A stretch of 64,000 bases of DNA, taken from the NCBI RefSeq assembly GCF_016863255.1, contig NZ_BOON01000030.1, positions 1 through 64,000 on the forward strand, given 5' to 3'. A program made the translations under genes and the position numbers. Positions 18,567-27,515 of this stretch are shown here, piece after piece; within the stretch, counting starts at the first letter, position 1, and each line of letters begins with the position of its first letter. Source of the stretch: Planosporangium mesophilum. GTDB lineage: Bacteria > Actinomycetota > Actinomycetes > Mycobacteriales > Micromonosporaceae. Below the pieces are notes generated by a model. That model was not told the DNA's origin. It did not search any database and saw nothing but the letters and a program-made list of their open reading frames with translations.

Positions 18567-19297
18567 GAGAGGACGTGCGTGATCCGTTCGGCGTCGCGGC
18601 GGCGGTCGAGCGTGGTCGGGTCGAGGTTCGCGCAGAGGACGACCGACGCGCCGGCCACGAGCGGGGCGAGCAGCCAGGTCAGCGGATCGGGCGCGGCGGC
18701 GGCGTCGACGAGTACCCGGTCGGTCGGGCCGATGCCGCGCGCCGCCGCCAGTTCCCGCGCCGCGCCGCAGAGTTCGGCGTGGGTGGTGCCGTCGGCCAGC
18801 GCCGGGTCCGTGTCGCGGACCCGGGTGACCGGTTGGAAGCGGTCGCCGTGGCCGCGCACCTCGGCCACGTAGTCGACGAAGCCGGCCGGCACCTCCCGCA
18901 GCGGTAGGGCCATCGGGGCGAGCCCGAGTACGAATCGATCGGGGCCGTCGGGGGCCTCGCCGATCCGGTCGGCGGCGACGAAGGCCACCTCCGCCGCGGT
19001 CGGGTTCGTGTGGTCGACCACGAGCCCGGCCGACCACGCGCCCAGCAGGACGGCGGCCGTCTGCCAGTGCGGCGGCAGCACGATGCCGGCGGAGTCGCCG
19101 GCCATCAGGCCGCAGCCGTCCACGAGCAGGTTGGCGGTCTTGGCGACCCAGTTCTCCAGCGTCGTACCGGAGAGTTCGGTCCGCTCGCCGGTCGCGTCGT
19201 CGTAGAACGTCAGCAGCGGCCGGGTCGGATCCGAGGCGATCGCATCACCAAACGCGGCTGGAACGTTACCAAAACCGTCTTTGGCAGATATAACCAC
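18563..19297 (-). CDS. TIGR03089-type protein (truncated adenylate-forming homologue)
   Basis: 244 aa. It resembles only the first part of AMP-dependent ligases: PLLTFYDDATGERTELSG, then LENWVAKTANLL, GDSAGIVLPPHWQTAAVLLGAWSAG. It lacks the SGTTG phosphate loop, the TGRSD region and the C-terminal lysine, so it cannot be a normal ligase. Short proteins of this build are a known actinobacterial family, TIGR03089, of unknown role. The GTG at 19297 is chosen because GGAG lies six bases upstream; a TTG at 19309 would overlap that site. It converges with a genuine acetoacetyl-CoA synthetase, which may be coincidence. Confidence 0.85.
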   Translation of the reverse strand: MVISAKDGFGNVPAAFGDAIASDPTRPLLTFYDDATGERTELSGTTLENWVAKTANLLVDGCGLMAGDSAGIVLPPHWQTAAVLLGAWSAGLVVDHTNPTAAEVAFVAADRIGEAPDGPDRFVLGLAPMALPLREVPAGFVDYVAEVRGHGDRFQPVTRVRDTDPALADGTTHAELCGAARELAAARGIGPTDRVLVDAAAAPDPLTWLLAPLVAGASVVLCANLDPTTLDRRRDAERITHVLS

Positions 19298-19318
19298 GAG
19301 ATGCTCCAAAACGGATGA

Positions 19319-21658
19319 ATGGTGGTAGGTGTGAGCGGCGCGGCGGCACGGTCACGGCGACGATACCGGCTGGTCTCGGCGGGGGTCGTGGCCGCGGCGG
19401 CGCTGCCGCTGCTGCTGGCCGGCGCCTGGCGCGCGGACCGGGCACCGACGGCCGGGCCCGAACGGGGGGACGGCGACGCGGCCAACCGCGTGGCCGTCCG
19501 GGCACGGCCGGAGGCCGGGCAGGCCGGATCGTCGGGGGGCGGGATCGCGCCCGGGGCGGTCCGGCTTCGGCTCGGCCGCTTCGACGCGCCCGCCACGGAC
19601 GCGGTGGCCGGCTGGGGGGTACCCGACGGGGTGCCGCTCGTGGCCGGCTTCCCCGGGCCGGCCGGAGCACGCACGCTGCGCCTGGCCCGCGAGGGGTTGA
19701 CGCCGTTCCGCGCGGCCGGCGTGACGTGGACCGGCCCGGCCGACGGGGTCAGCGTCGCCGTACGCTCCCGGACCGGTACGGGGGAGTGGAACTCCTGGCA
19801 CCTCGCAGCCCCGACGGGCGGCGCCGACGGGGCCGGACCGGGAGCGCGGCAGGGCGCCCAACTGGTCTGGCTCGGCAGTGGCGACGCCGTACAGGTCGCC
19901 GTCACGTTCACGGCGGTCGCCACGCCGGACGACGTGAGCGTCGACCTGATCGACCCGCGCGAGGCGCCCGGGGACGCCGTGGCGGTGCCGTCGGTGACCA
20001 GTGTCTCGGTCGATGCCTCCCGCGTCGCGCGGCCGCCGATCCACAGCCGGGCGGAGTGGGGGGCCGACGAGCGGCTGATGAACTGGCCTCCGCAGTACGC
20101 GTCCGTGGCGCGCGCGCTCGCCGTGCACGACCAGTCGGTCGGCGGCGACTACGCCGAGACCGACGTACCGCGGATCCTGCGGGCGCTGTTCTACTACGAC
20201 GCGGTCAGCCGGGGCTGGGGCGACCTCGGCGACAACGTGATCGTCGACCGGTTCGGCCGGCTCTGGGAGGGCCGGTACGGCGGCCTGTCGCGCCCCGTCA
20301 TCGGCGCGCACACGCCCGGACGCAACGCCGGTACCGCGGGGATCGGGGTCCTGGGTGGTCCGCCGCCCACCGACCCGGCCGCATCCGGCCAGGCGACCGA
20401 CCCCGCCGTCGAGGCCGCCGCCCGGTACGTCGCCTGGAAGCTGTCCATGGGGCCCGCCGTCGATCCCCGCGGTGACGCGACGCTGCCGCCGGTGGCCGGC
20501 GCGCCGGCGGGCGGCTCGGCGCCGATCTCGCCGCCCGCGCCGCTGCCGCCGGCCGAAACCGTGACGCAGGCCGCGCCGGCGCCGGTCCCGCCGCAGGCCG
20601 CGCCGCCCCCGGTCGCGCAGCCCGCCCCCGACCCGAGGCAGGAGCGCGGGACGCTGCCGTCGGCCACCCCGACGCCGAAGCCGACGGCCCCGGTGGCACC
20701 GAAGGTGACGAAGCCGAAGCCGAAGCCGTCGGCGTCGAAGACGACGACCAAGGCGAAGCCGAAGGCGCCGGCGAAGCCCAAGTCCAAGCCGACCCCGCCA
20801 CCGGTCACCATTCCGCGCGTCTTCACGGCCGGCCAGGCCGTACCCGCGCCCATATTGTTCGCCGTCCGCGACCGCGCGTACGCGCTGATGGGTGGTTGGA
20901 CGCGGCCGGAGACGATGCGCCGCACGCTCGCCGTGTGGAGCCCGGGGCGCGCCGCCTTCGCCGAACTGGGCGGTGGGGCCGAGGCGTGGGCGGGGCAGCC
21001 GGGCGACGTACCGGTACCAGCGGACTACGACGGTGACGGCCAGTTGGACCTGGCGACGTGGTCGCCGGCGACCGGGGCGTGGACGATCCAGAACTCCGGC
21101 GGAGGTACCACCGAGCGGTCCGTCCTGGGCCAGCACGGCGACGTGCCGGTACCGGCGGACTACGACGGCGACGGGCGCGCCGAGCCGGCCACGTTCACCC
21201 CGGCGACCGCCACCTGGCACGTCCGCGGTGCGGCGGACGTGGTGTACGGCAAGCCCGGTGACCGGCCGGTGCCGGCCGACTACACCGGCGACGGGCGCGC
21301 CGACCTGGCGGTCTATCGAGCAAAGAGCGGCCTGTGGGAGATTCAGGGTCTCGGACGGGTGAATCTCGGTTCGCCGTGGCACCTTCCGGTACCGGCCGAC
21401 TACGACGGCGACGGCAGGATCGAGCCGGCGACCTGGTCGCCGCTGTCGGGCCTGTGGTACCTGCGCGGCAAGCCGCCCGTGCGGTTCGGCAACCCCGGCG
21501 ACGTACCGGTTCCCGGGCAGTACAACGGTGACGGGAAGGCCGATTTGGCCGTCTGGCGACCGCCGAGCCGTGGGGCGACCACCGGTACCTGGATCGTCCG
21601 AGGGGTGGGCAGCTATCCGCTGGGCACCCAAGGTGACGTGCCCACGACCCTCGGGTAA
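19319..21658 (+). CDS. Exported degenerate PGRP/amidase fused to Asp-Gly-Asp (FG-GAP-like) repeats
   Basis: 779 aa. Basic N terminus and hydrophobic core (residues ~10-35) form a signal peptide or anchor. Residues ~235-385 match the peptidoglycan-recognition/amidase fold (IHSRAEWGADERL, SRGWGDLGDNVIVD, RFGRLWEGRYGG, GAH331). Where active homologues have VHH, this has VH270-D271; the GYN tyrosine is D305; and the C-terminal HRD...CPG segment with the last zinc ligand is absent. A proline/lysine-rich linker follows (~395-505), then five repeats of the form VPVPADYDGDGxxDLATW (~560-775), which look Ca-binding and beta-propeller-like. I infer a non-catalytic wall-binding protein. Start could be ATG 19319 or GTG 19331. 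It is divergent from the TIGR03089 gene with a very short gap. Confidence 0.85.
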   Translation: MVVGVSGAAARSRRRYRLVSAGVVAAAALPLLLAGAWRADRAPTAGPERGDGDAANRVAVRARPEAGQAGSSGGGIAPGAVRLRLGRFDAPATDAVAGWGVPDGVPLVAGFPGPAGARTLRLAREGLTPFRAAGVTWTGPADGVSVAVRSRTGTGEWNSWHLAAPTGGADGAGPGARQGAQLVWLGSGDAVQVAVTFTAVATPDDVSVDLIDPREAPGDAVAVPSVTSVSVDASRVARPPIHSRAEWGADERLMNWPPQYASVARALAVHDQSVGGDYAETDVPRILRALFYYDAVSRGWGDLGDNVIVDRFGRLWEGRYGGLSRPVIGAHTPGRNAGTAGIGVLGGPPPTDPAASGQATDPAVEAAARYVAWKLSMGPAVDPRGDATLPPVAGAPAGGSAPISPPAPLPPAETVTQAAPAPVPPQAAPPPVAQPAPDPRQERGTLPSATPTPKPTAPVAPKVTKPKPKPSASKTTTKAKPKAPAKPKSKPTPPPVTIPRVFTAGQAVPAPILFAVRDRAYALMGGWTRPETMRRTLAVWSPGRAAFAELGGGAEAWAGQPGDVPVPADYDGDGQLDLATWSPATGAWTIQNSGGGTTERSVLGQHGDVPVPADYDGDGRAEPATFTPATATWHVRGAADVVYGKPGDRPVPADYTGDGRADLAVYRAKSGLWEIQGLGRVNLGSPWHLPVPADYDGDGRIEPATWSPLSGLWYLRGKPPVRFGNPGDVPVPGQYNGDGKADLAVWRPPSRGATTGTWIVRGVGSYPLGTQGDVPTTLG

Positions 21659-21850
21659 CCGTTTTGTCGATTCGGTCGCGGGTACGCGTGTGGACATCGG
21701 GCGGTGGGCCCGTAGCAGTAGGCTGACGAACAGATGCCGAACCCCGCGTACCCGCGCGGCGCCCGCTCGGTTTCGCTCCGCTCACGAAGCGGGGTACGGC
21801 CGGGTGGTGTCGGGTGGTTGCGCATCGCAACGAGTGCGAGGAGCTGCCCA

Positions 21851-23029
21851 GTGACCCCCGGCCGCCCGCCCCGCGTGCTAGTCGACGCCACGAGTGTCCC
21901 GGCCGACCGCGGAGGGGTGGGGCGCTATGTCGATGGCCTACTCGGCGCGTTGGGCACCATGGACGTCGATCTGGCAGTGGTCTGCCAGCGCACCGACGCG
22001 GAGCGTTACGGCAGGCTGCTGCCGTCCGCCAAGGTGATCGCCGCGCCCGCCGCAGCGGCCCATCGGCCGGCTCGGCTGGCGTGGGAGCAGACGGGCCTGC
22101 CGCTGCTCGGGCAGCAGGTCGGTGCCCAGGTGCTGCACTCGCCGTTCTATACCTGTCCGTTGCGCACAAACTGTCCGGTTACCGTGACTGTGCACGACGC
22201 GACTTTTTTCACGGAACCCGAGCACTACGACAAATCTCGCCGCACGTTCTTCCGGTCGGCGATCAAGACGTCGCTGCGCCGCGCCGCCCGGGTGATCGTG
22301 CCGAGCAAGGCCACCCGCGACGAGCTGATCCGGCTGCTGGACGCCGACCCGACCCGCATCGACGTGGCCTACCACGGGGTCGACTCCCACGCCTTCCACG
22401 TGCCGAGCGAGGACGAGAAGGCCCGGGTACGCGCGCGGCTCGGCCTCGGTAGCACCGACTACATCGCGTTCCTCGGTGCCAAGGAGCCGCGCAAGAACGT
22501 GCCCAACCTGATCCGGGGCTGGGCCGAGGCGGTACGGGACCGCGAGGACCCGCCCGCGCTGGTCATCGCCGGCGGGCAGGGCCACGACGACGAGATCGAC
22601 CAGGCCGTCAGCGAGGTGCCACCGCACCTGCGCCTGCTGCGCCCCGGGTACCTGCGCTACGCCGACCTGCCCGGGTTCCTCGGCGGTGCGCTGGTCGCGG
22701 CCTACCCGTCCTACGGCGAGGGCTTCGGCCTGCCGATCCTCGAGGCGATGGCGTGCGGCGCCCCGGTGCTCACCACCCCGCGGCTGTCGCTGCCCGAGGT
22801 CGGCGGCGATGCGGTGGCCTACACCGGCCCCAACTCCGACGAGATCGCCCGTGACCTGAGCGCCCTGCTCGACGACGAGCCGCGCCGGGTCGCGCTGGCC
22901 AAGGCGGGGGTCGACCGGGCGAAGGAGTTCACCTGGGAGTCCAGCGCCGAGGTACACCTCGCGGCCTGGGCCCGGGCCCTCGCGGGTAGCGCCGGTGGCA
23001 TCGCGATCCCGGATCTGTCGAGCCGGTAG
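21851..23029 (+). CDS. GT4-family glycosyltransferase
   Basis: 392 aa from the GTG at 21851, chosen for GAGGAG seven bases upstream; the frame is open 39 codons further upstream but that part has no family look. GT-B retaining transferase using a nucleotide sugar. Marks: RGGVGRYVDGLL at the N terminus, VTVHDATFF, a FLGAKEPRKNVPNLI hinge, and the donor-site GEGFGLPILEAMACGAPVLT with the E-x7-E pair. It sits 54 bp before a mannose-1-phosphate guanylyltransferase gene, so GDP-mannose is a reasonable but unproven donor. In M. tuberculosis the corresponding place holds wbbL, of another family. The 192 bp before the start contain a GAGCGGAGCGAA-like inverted segment related to the 82-bp junction elements. 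Confidence 0.9.
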   Translation: MTPGRPPRVLVDATSVPADRGGVGRYVDGLLGALGTMDVDLAVVCQRTDAERYGRLLPSAKVIAAPAAAAHRPARLAWEQTGLPLLGQQVGAQVLHSPFYTCPLRTNCPVTVTVHDATFFTEPEHYDKSRRTFFRSAIKTSLRRAARVIVPSKATRDELIRLLDADPTRIDVAYHGVDSHAFHVPSEDEKARVRARLGLGSTDYIAFLGAKEPRKNVPNLIRGWAEAVRDREDPPALVIAGGQGHDDEIDQAVSEVPPHLRLLRPGYLRYADLPGFLGGALVAAYPSYGEGFGLPILEAMACGAPVLTTPRLSLPEVGGDAVAYTGPNSDEIARDLSALLDDEPRRVALAKAGVDRAKEFTWESSAEVHLAAWARALAGSAGGIAIPDLSSR

Positions 23030-23083
23030 CAGGCACAACGTGGTTCGGGGCACCCCAGCTATGCCTCGGGGGATCTAGTCGGC

Positions 23084-24196
23084 ATGATGGTCGGCGTGTT
23101 CTACGCGGTTATTCCCGCTGGCGGCAGCGGCACTCGGTTGTGGCCCTTGTCGCGAGCCGGTCACCCTAAGTTCCTGCACACGCTGACCGGTACGTCGGCC
23201 AGCCTGCTGCAGGCCACCGTCGACCGGCTCGGCCAGCTGGCCGAGCCGGAGTCGACCTACGTGGTGACCGGGGTGGCCCACGCCGCCGCCGTCGCACGGC
23301 AACTGCCGGCGCTGCCCGACGCGAACATTCTCGTCGAGCCGTCGCCGCGGGACTCGTGCGCGGCGATCGGCCTCGCCGCCGCCATCATCGCCGCCCGCGA
23401 CCCGCACGCCGTGATGGGTTCGTTCGCCGCCGACCATCTCGTCCGCGACGGTGACGCCTTCGCCAGCGCGGTCCGCGCCGCCACCGACGGCGCCCGGGAC
23501 GGCCTGCTGATGACCGTCGGCATCACCCCGACCCATCCCGAGACCGGGTACGGCTACCTGCGCTGCGGCGAGGCCGTCGGCGCCGGCCAGGTACGCCGGG
23601 TCGCGGAGTTCACCGAGAAGCCGCCGTACGAGGTGGCGGTCTCCTATGTGGAGTCCGGCGAGTACTTCTGGAACGCCAGCATGTTCATCTGGCGGGTCGA
23701 CGTGTTCCTCGCCGAGCTGCTCCGTCAGCAGCCGCAGCTGCACGCCGGCCTGATGCGGATCGCGCACGCGTGGAACGGCGTGGATCGGGAGCGGGTCCTC
23801 GGGGAGGTGTGGCCCACGCTGCCGAAGATCTCCGTCGACTACGCGGTGATGGAGGGCGCGGCCGCCGCCGGCCTGGTCGGCACGGTGCCCGGTGACTTCG
23901 GCTGGAACGACGTCGGGGACTTCCACACCCTCGGCGACGTGCTCGAGCGCGACGAGCGCGGCAACGTCGTGATCGAGTCCGACGACGGCGCCGTCGGCAA
24001 GTCCGACATCCTGCTGCACGACACCGACCGCACCGTGGTCGTACCGCGGTCGGGCCGGCTGGTGTCGGCGGTCGGCGTGCACGACCTGATCATCGTGGAC
24101 ACGCCGGACGCGCTGCTGGTGTGCCCGCGGGACCGCGCTCAGGACGTCAAGAAGCTGGTCGACAGCCTGAAGGAGCGCGGCAACCCGCACGTGTAG
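23084..24196 (+). CDS. manC: Mannose-1-phosphate guanylyltransferase (GDP-mannose pyrophosphorylase)
   Basis: 370 aa. Transfers GMP from GTP to mannose-1-phosphate, giving GDP-mannose for envelope glycans. The nucleotide loop is IPAGGSGTRLWPLSRAGHPKFL; further marks are SFAADHLV, PTHPETGYGYLRCGE, RVAEFTEKP and GDFGWNDVGDF. Length fits the single-domain form, with no isomerase fusion, which agrees with a separate manA at 45197. The start is ambiguous: ATG 23084, ATG 23087 or GTG 23096, the last giving the typical FYAVIPAGG beginning. The stop is only 2 bp from the end of the convergent fbiB, with no hairpin in between. Confidence 0.94.
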   Translation: MMVGVFYAVIPAGGSGTRLWPLSRAGHPKFLHTLTGTSASLLQATVDRLGQLAEPESTYVVTGVAHAAAVARQLPALPDANILVEPSPRDSCAAIGLAAAIIAARDPHAVMGSFAADHLVRDGDAFASAVRAATDGARDGLLMTVGITPTHPETGYGYLRCGEAVGAGQVRRVAEFTEKPPYEVAVSYVESGEYFWNASMFIWRVDVFLAELLRQQPQLHAGLMRIAHAWNGVDRERVLGEVWPTLPKISVDYAVMEGAAAAGLVGTVPGDFGWNDVGDFHTLGDVLERDERGNVVIESDDGAVGKSDILLHDTDRTVVVPRSGRLVSAVGVHDLIIVDTPDALLVCPRDRAQDVKKLVDSLKERGNPHV

Positions 24197-24198
24197 AG

Positions 24199-25314
24199 CT
24201 AGCCCGGCACGCCCACCGCGAGCAGGCCGAGCGGCTCCTGGCCGGGCGGCAGGGCGGCCAGGCCGGTGATGGCCGCGGCCTCGGCCCGTACCCACGCGGT
24301 GGACAGACCGGCCGAGGCGAGCGCCGCGCGCAGCCGGTGGACGTCGGCGCCCGCGGCCGCGAGCGCCCACCGGTCGGCGGCGGCGGCCAGGTGCGGTACG
24401 ACCACCTCGGCGGTACCGCTCGGTGCGAGGTCACGCAGCTTGTCGCGGACTCCGTGGTCGGTGACGTGGGTGAACGCGGTGCCGACCGGCCCGACGGTGG
24501 CGAGCGCCGCCGCGACCAGCTCGGGATCCACCGGTACGTGGGCGAAGCTCGTCGCGTCGGCGAGCGTGGCAGCCTCGGCGGCGCCCCGCGCCCGCGCCTC
24601 GGCGGTACCGAGCGAGAACATGTCCTGCTCGGCGTCGCGTACCAGGGCCCGGGCGCCCGGGCCGTCGTCGTCGGTCACACCGGGGTAGCCGCGGACCACG
24701 GCGACCGGCACCTGGTCGTACTTGCCCTTGACCAGTTCGCCGGCGGCGGCCAGCTCGTCGACGTCGGCCATCTCGGTGACCCGTAGCTCGTTGCCGTACG
24801 GGTCGACGTGCCCCCGGTAGTCGCGTACGGGCGCGACCCCCGCCGCGCCGATCGCCACGTCGGTGAGGCCCAGCCGCCACGGCCGGCCCATCGTGTCGGT
24901 GATCACGATGCCCACGCGCACGTCGTACCGCTCCCGCAGGGCGGCGCGCAGCGCCCGGGCCGAGGCGTCCGGATCGACCGGGAGGAGGACCAGGCGAGTC
25001 GGCTCGACGTTGGACGCGTCGATACCGGCGGCGGCCATCACCAGGCCGTGGTGGGTCTGCACGATGCGGGTCGGCCCGCGGCGGGCCACCACGCGGGCGG
25101 TCTCGGCGGCCAGTACGGCGTCGCGTACCGCGTCGCGCTCCGGCCCGCTCTCCGGCACCTCGACCAGGCGCCCCTCCGCCTTGCTCACGATCTTGCTGGT
25201 GACCACGAGGACGTCGCCGTCACGGATCCAGTCGGCGGCGACCATGACGAGCGCGGCCAGGTCGGAGCCGGGCGTGACCTCACCGATGCCGGTGACCGGG
25301 TGGATCTCAAGCAC
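24199..25314 (-). CDS. fbiB: Coenzyme F420-0:L-glutamate ligase FbiB with a shortened C-terminal domain
   Basis: 371 aa. Residues 1-~245 are the CofE ligase, which adds glutamate to F420-0 with GTP: GDVLVVTSKIVSKAEGR, the TDTMGRPWRLGLTDVAIG metal/GTP region and DYRGHVDPYGNEL. M. tuberculosis FbiB is about 448 aa because a nitroreductase-like FMN domain follows, reported to reduce dehydro-F420-0. Here only ~125 residues follow (VDPELVAAAL ... PLGLLAVG). The ends of that domain align, but the HTRP-type FMN-binding segment and a large internal part are missing. So the ligase looks intact and the reductase does not. GTG start; overlaps fbiA by 8 bp, so the two are coupled. Confidence 0.93.
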   Translation of the reverse strand: MLEIHPVTGIGEVTPGSDLAALVMVAADWIRDGDVLVVTSKIVSKAEGRLVEVPESGPERDAVRDAVLAAETARVVARRGPTRIVQTHHGLVMAAAGIDASNVEPTRLVLLPVDPDASARALRAALRERYDVRVGIVITDTMGRPWRLGLTDVAIGAAGVAPVRDYRGHVDPYGNELRVTEMADVDELAAAGELVKGKYDQVPVAVVRGYPGVTDDDGPGARALVRDAEQDMFSLGTAEARARGAAEAATLADATSFAHVPVDPELVAAALATVGPVGTAFTHVTDHGVRDKLRDLAPSGTAEVVVPHLAAAADRWALAAAGADVHRLRAALASAGLSTAWVRAEAAAITGLAALPPGQEPLGLLAVGVPG

Positions 25315-26251
25315 CAGCCACCTCCAGCGCGGCCCGCACGATGGCGGCGGTGGACGCCTCGTCGCGCATCCAGAGGTCGTGGCTGCGTACGGTCACGCCG
25401 GGGATACTGACGTCCGCGTCGGTCGGGTCGACCAGCCAGCCGTCGAGCAACCCGCCGGTACTCCGCGCGCCGTAGAGCCCGCCCACGCCGGCCGCGCTGC
25501 ACTCGACCCCGACGGTGGCGAGGCACTTGTCGGCCATCCCGCGTACCGGCGCGCCGCCGATGATGGGGGAGACGCCGACGACCGGCGCGGTCAGGGCCTC
25601 CCGGATGCCGCCCACGGCGAGGATCGGCGCGATGCTCACCACCGGGTTGCTCGGCGCGACGAGGATCACGTCGGCGGCGCCCAGCGCGTCGAGGACGCCG
25701 GCCGCCGGCTTGCTGGCCTCCGCGCCGACGAAGACGAAGCGCTTCGCGGGAAGCTCGCCCCGGTAGCGGACCCACCACTCCTGGAAGTGGACGGCGCGCT
25801 GCTTGCCCTGCTCCTCCACCACGACGTGGGTCTCGGCCCGGTCGTCGGTGGCGGGCAGCAGGCGTACCCCCGGCTGCCAGCGTGTGGACAGCGCCTCGGT
25901 GACGGCCGACAGCGGGTACCCGGCGTCGAGCATCCGGGTGCGTACCAGGTGGGTGGCGATGTCGCGGTCACCCAGCCCGAACCAGGTCGGCTCGGCCCCG
26001 TACGCGGCCAGCTCCTCCTTGACGGTCCAGGTCTCGCCCCGGCGGCCCCAGCCGCGCTCCGGGTCGGCGCCGCCGCCCAGGGTGTACATCACGCTGTCGA
26101 GGTCGGGGCAGATGCGCAGGCCGTGCAGGGTCACGTCGTCGCCGACGTTGACCACGGCGGTCACCTCGGCACCGGACTCCCGCGCGACCGCGCGCACCCC
26201 CGTAAGGAACTTGGCCCCGCCGATTCCACCGGCCAGTACGACGATCCGCAT
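25307..26251 (-). CDS. fbiA: 2-phospho-L-lactate / phosphoenolpyruvate transferase FbiA (CofD)
   Basis: 314 aa. Joins the deazaflavin Fo to the guanylated phospholactate or PEP to form (dehydro-)F420-0. Marks: MRIVVLAGGIGGAKFLTG at the start, NVGDDVTLHGLRICPDLDSV, TWFGLGDRDIATHLVRT, LVAPSNPVVSIAPIL and VGVSPIIGG. I start at the ATG at 26251, which gives the classic first residue and has GAGG nine bases upstream; ATG 26260 would add three residues. It leads an operon with fbiB. No gene for the guanylyltransferase (CofC/FbiD) is in the window. Confidence 0.95.
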   Translation of the reverse strand: MRIVVLAGGIGGAKFLTGVRAVARESGAEVTAVVNVGDDVTLHGLRICPDLDSVMYTLGGGADPERGWGRRGETWTVKEELAAYGAEPTWFGLGDRDIATHLVRTRMLDAGYPLSAVTEALSTRWQPGVRLLPATDDRAETHVVVEEQGKQRAVHFQEWWVRYRGELPAKRFVFVGAEASKPAAGVLDALGAADVILVAPSNPVVSIAPILAVGGIREALTAPVVGVSPIIGGAPVRGMADKCLATVGVECSAAGVGGLYGARSTGGLLDGWLVDPTDADVSIPGVTVRSHDLWMRDEASTAAIVRAALEVAGA

Positions 26252-26428
26252 GCCTGCCATCCTCGCGTACCGGCCCGACGCGGGCCCTTCGGGTCCGGTG
26301 GTGCGCCACGAGGGTCCGGCGCTGCACCACGGCGGGCGGTACGGGTACTAGGCTTCGATCCGGCGTTCCGGTTCACCGTGCCCGTCGCGCCCGGGCAGCC
26401 ACTGACCGCCGACCCTCTGGGGGCAGCC

Positions 26429-27460
26429 GTGACCAGCCAGCCCAACGACACGCCGCCAGCCGCGCCGGCCGGTACGCCGGGCGACAGCGCGCCGTCCGGT
26501 CCGGTCGGCACCGCGCCCGCCGAACCGGCGGACAAGAGCATCCGTCAGCTCACCGAGCCGCTGCGGCAGCCCGCCGCGTTCCTGCTCCTCCTCGCGAACG
26601 CGCTGATCCTGCTGTTCGCGATGATCGACTTGATCGTGATCTTCGACGACTGGTCGGGGAGCTTCGTACAGCGGGCCGGCGGCACGTTCAGCAGCTTCGT
26701 CGGTCTGATCTCGATCGGGTTCCCGTTGCTGGCCGTGCTGCTCGCCCACCTCAAGCCGCGGGTGCCGCACGCCAGGGTCGTCACCGTCGTCGCGCTCGTG
26801 GAGTACGGGGTGTCGGCCGTCTTCGGCGCGCTGTGCCTGCTGGTGGACTTCCTGCACGGCGTGACGAACGGCCAGGCGATCCTCGGGATGAGCTCGGCCC
26901 GGCGGGCGTTCGAGGAGCTGCTGATCCGGGCCGGTGAGTTCGGACTGCTCGCCATCGCCGCGTTCGCCGTGTTCCAGATCTTCCAGGGCCTGTACCCGTC
27001 GGCCAGGCCGGCCCCGGCCCACCCGCCGTACGCCGGCGGGTACGCGCCCGGTTACGCGCAGCCGGGCTACCCCCAGCCGGGCTACCCCCAGCCCGGCTAC
27101 GGCCAGCCCGGCTACCCCGCCGGGTACGCCCAGCCGACCCAGCCGGCCGGTTACGGCCAGCCGGGGTACCCGCCCGCCTTCCAGCAGTACGGTCAGCAGT
27201 ACGGACAGCCGTACGGCGGGCAGCCCAGCGCCTGGGCGGCTCCGCACACCGAGGCCCCACAGGGAGCAGCGCCGCCGCAGGCATACGCTCCGGCGCCGGA
27301 GCCCCCCGCCGCCCCGGCTCCCGAGACCCCGGCCGCCGCTACCCCGCAGGCTCCCGAGACCCCGGAGAACAGGGACGACAACTCGGAGGCGACCCGGCCG
27401 ATCCGGCCCGCGGTCGCCCCCGAAGGGCCCTCTGACCAGTGGAACCGTCCACAGGGCTGA
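26429..27460 (+). CDS. Four-helix membrane protein with Gln-Pro-Gly-Tyr repeat tail
   Basis: 343 aa from the GTG at 26429 (CTGGGGG upstream). A polar N-terminal ~45 residues leads into four membrane segments: around [58 protein letters not shown] and [16 protein letters not shown]. From about residue 200 the chain is low-complexity: several [10 protein letters not shown] units, then [15 protein letters not shown] and a Pro/Ala/Glu-rich end with [13 protein letters not shown]. Such tails on actinobacterial membrane proteins are often cytoplasmic interaction or phosphorylation regions. The function is unknown. It lies between fbiA (divergent, 177 bp) and fbiC (55 bp downstream). Confidence 0.85.
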   Translation: MTSQPNDTPPAAPAGTPGDSAPSGPVGTAPAEPADKSIRQLTEPLRQPAAFLLLLANALILLFAMIDLIVIFDDWSGSFVQRAGGTFSSFVGLISIGFPLLAVLLAHLKPRVPHARVVTVVALVEYGVSAVFGALCLLVDFLHGVTNGQAILGMSSARRAFEELLIRAGEFGLLAIAAFAVFQIFQGLYPSARPAPAHPPYAGGYAPGYAQPGYPQPGYPQPGYGQPGYPAGYAQPTQPAGYGQPGYPPAFQQYGQQYGQPYGGQPSAWAAPHTEAPQGAAPPQAYAPAPEPPAAPAPETPAAATPQAPETPENRDDNSEATRPIRPAVAPEGPSDQWNRPQG

Positions 27461-27515
27461 GAGCCCCACCGCCCGCCCGGGTGCGGGCCGGGGTACAACG
27501 CCTACTGTTGATCGG

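Noticed and set aside
21755-21800. Third copy of the 82-bp junction element, inverted
   Set aside because: Only about 20 bases (GTGAGCGGAGCGAAACCGAGC on minus) resemble the element's 5' end; too short to call a copy.
27051-27220. CRISPR-like or satellite repeats
   Set aside because: These are codon-level repeats encoding QPGYP units inside the membrane-protein gene; spacing follows the reading frame and no cas genes exist.
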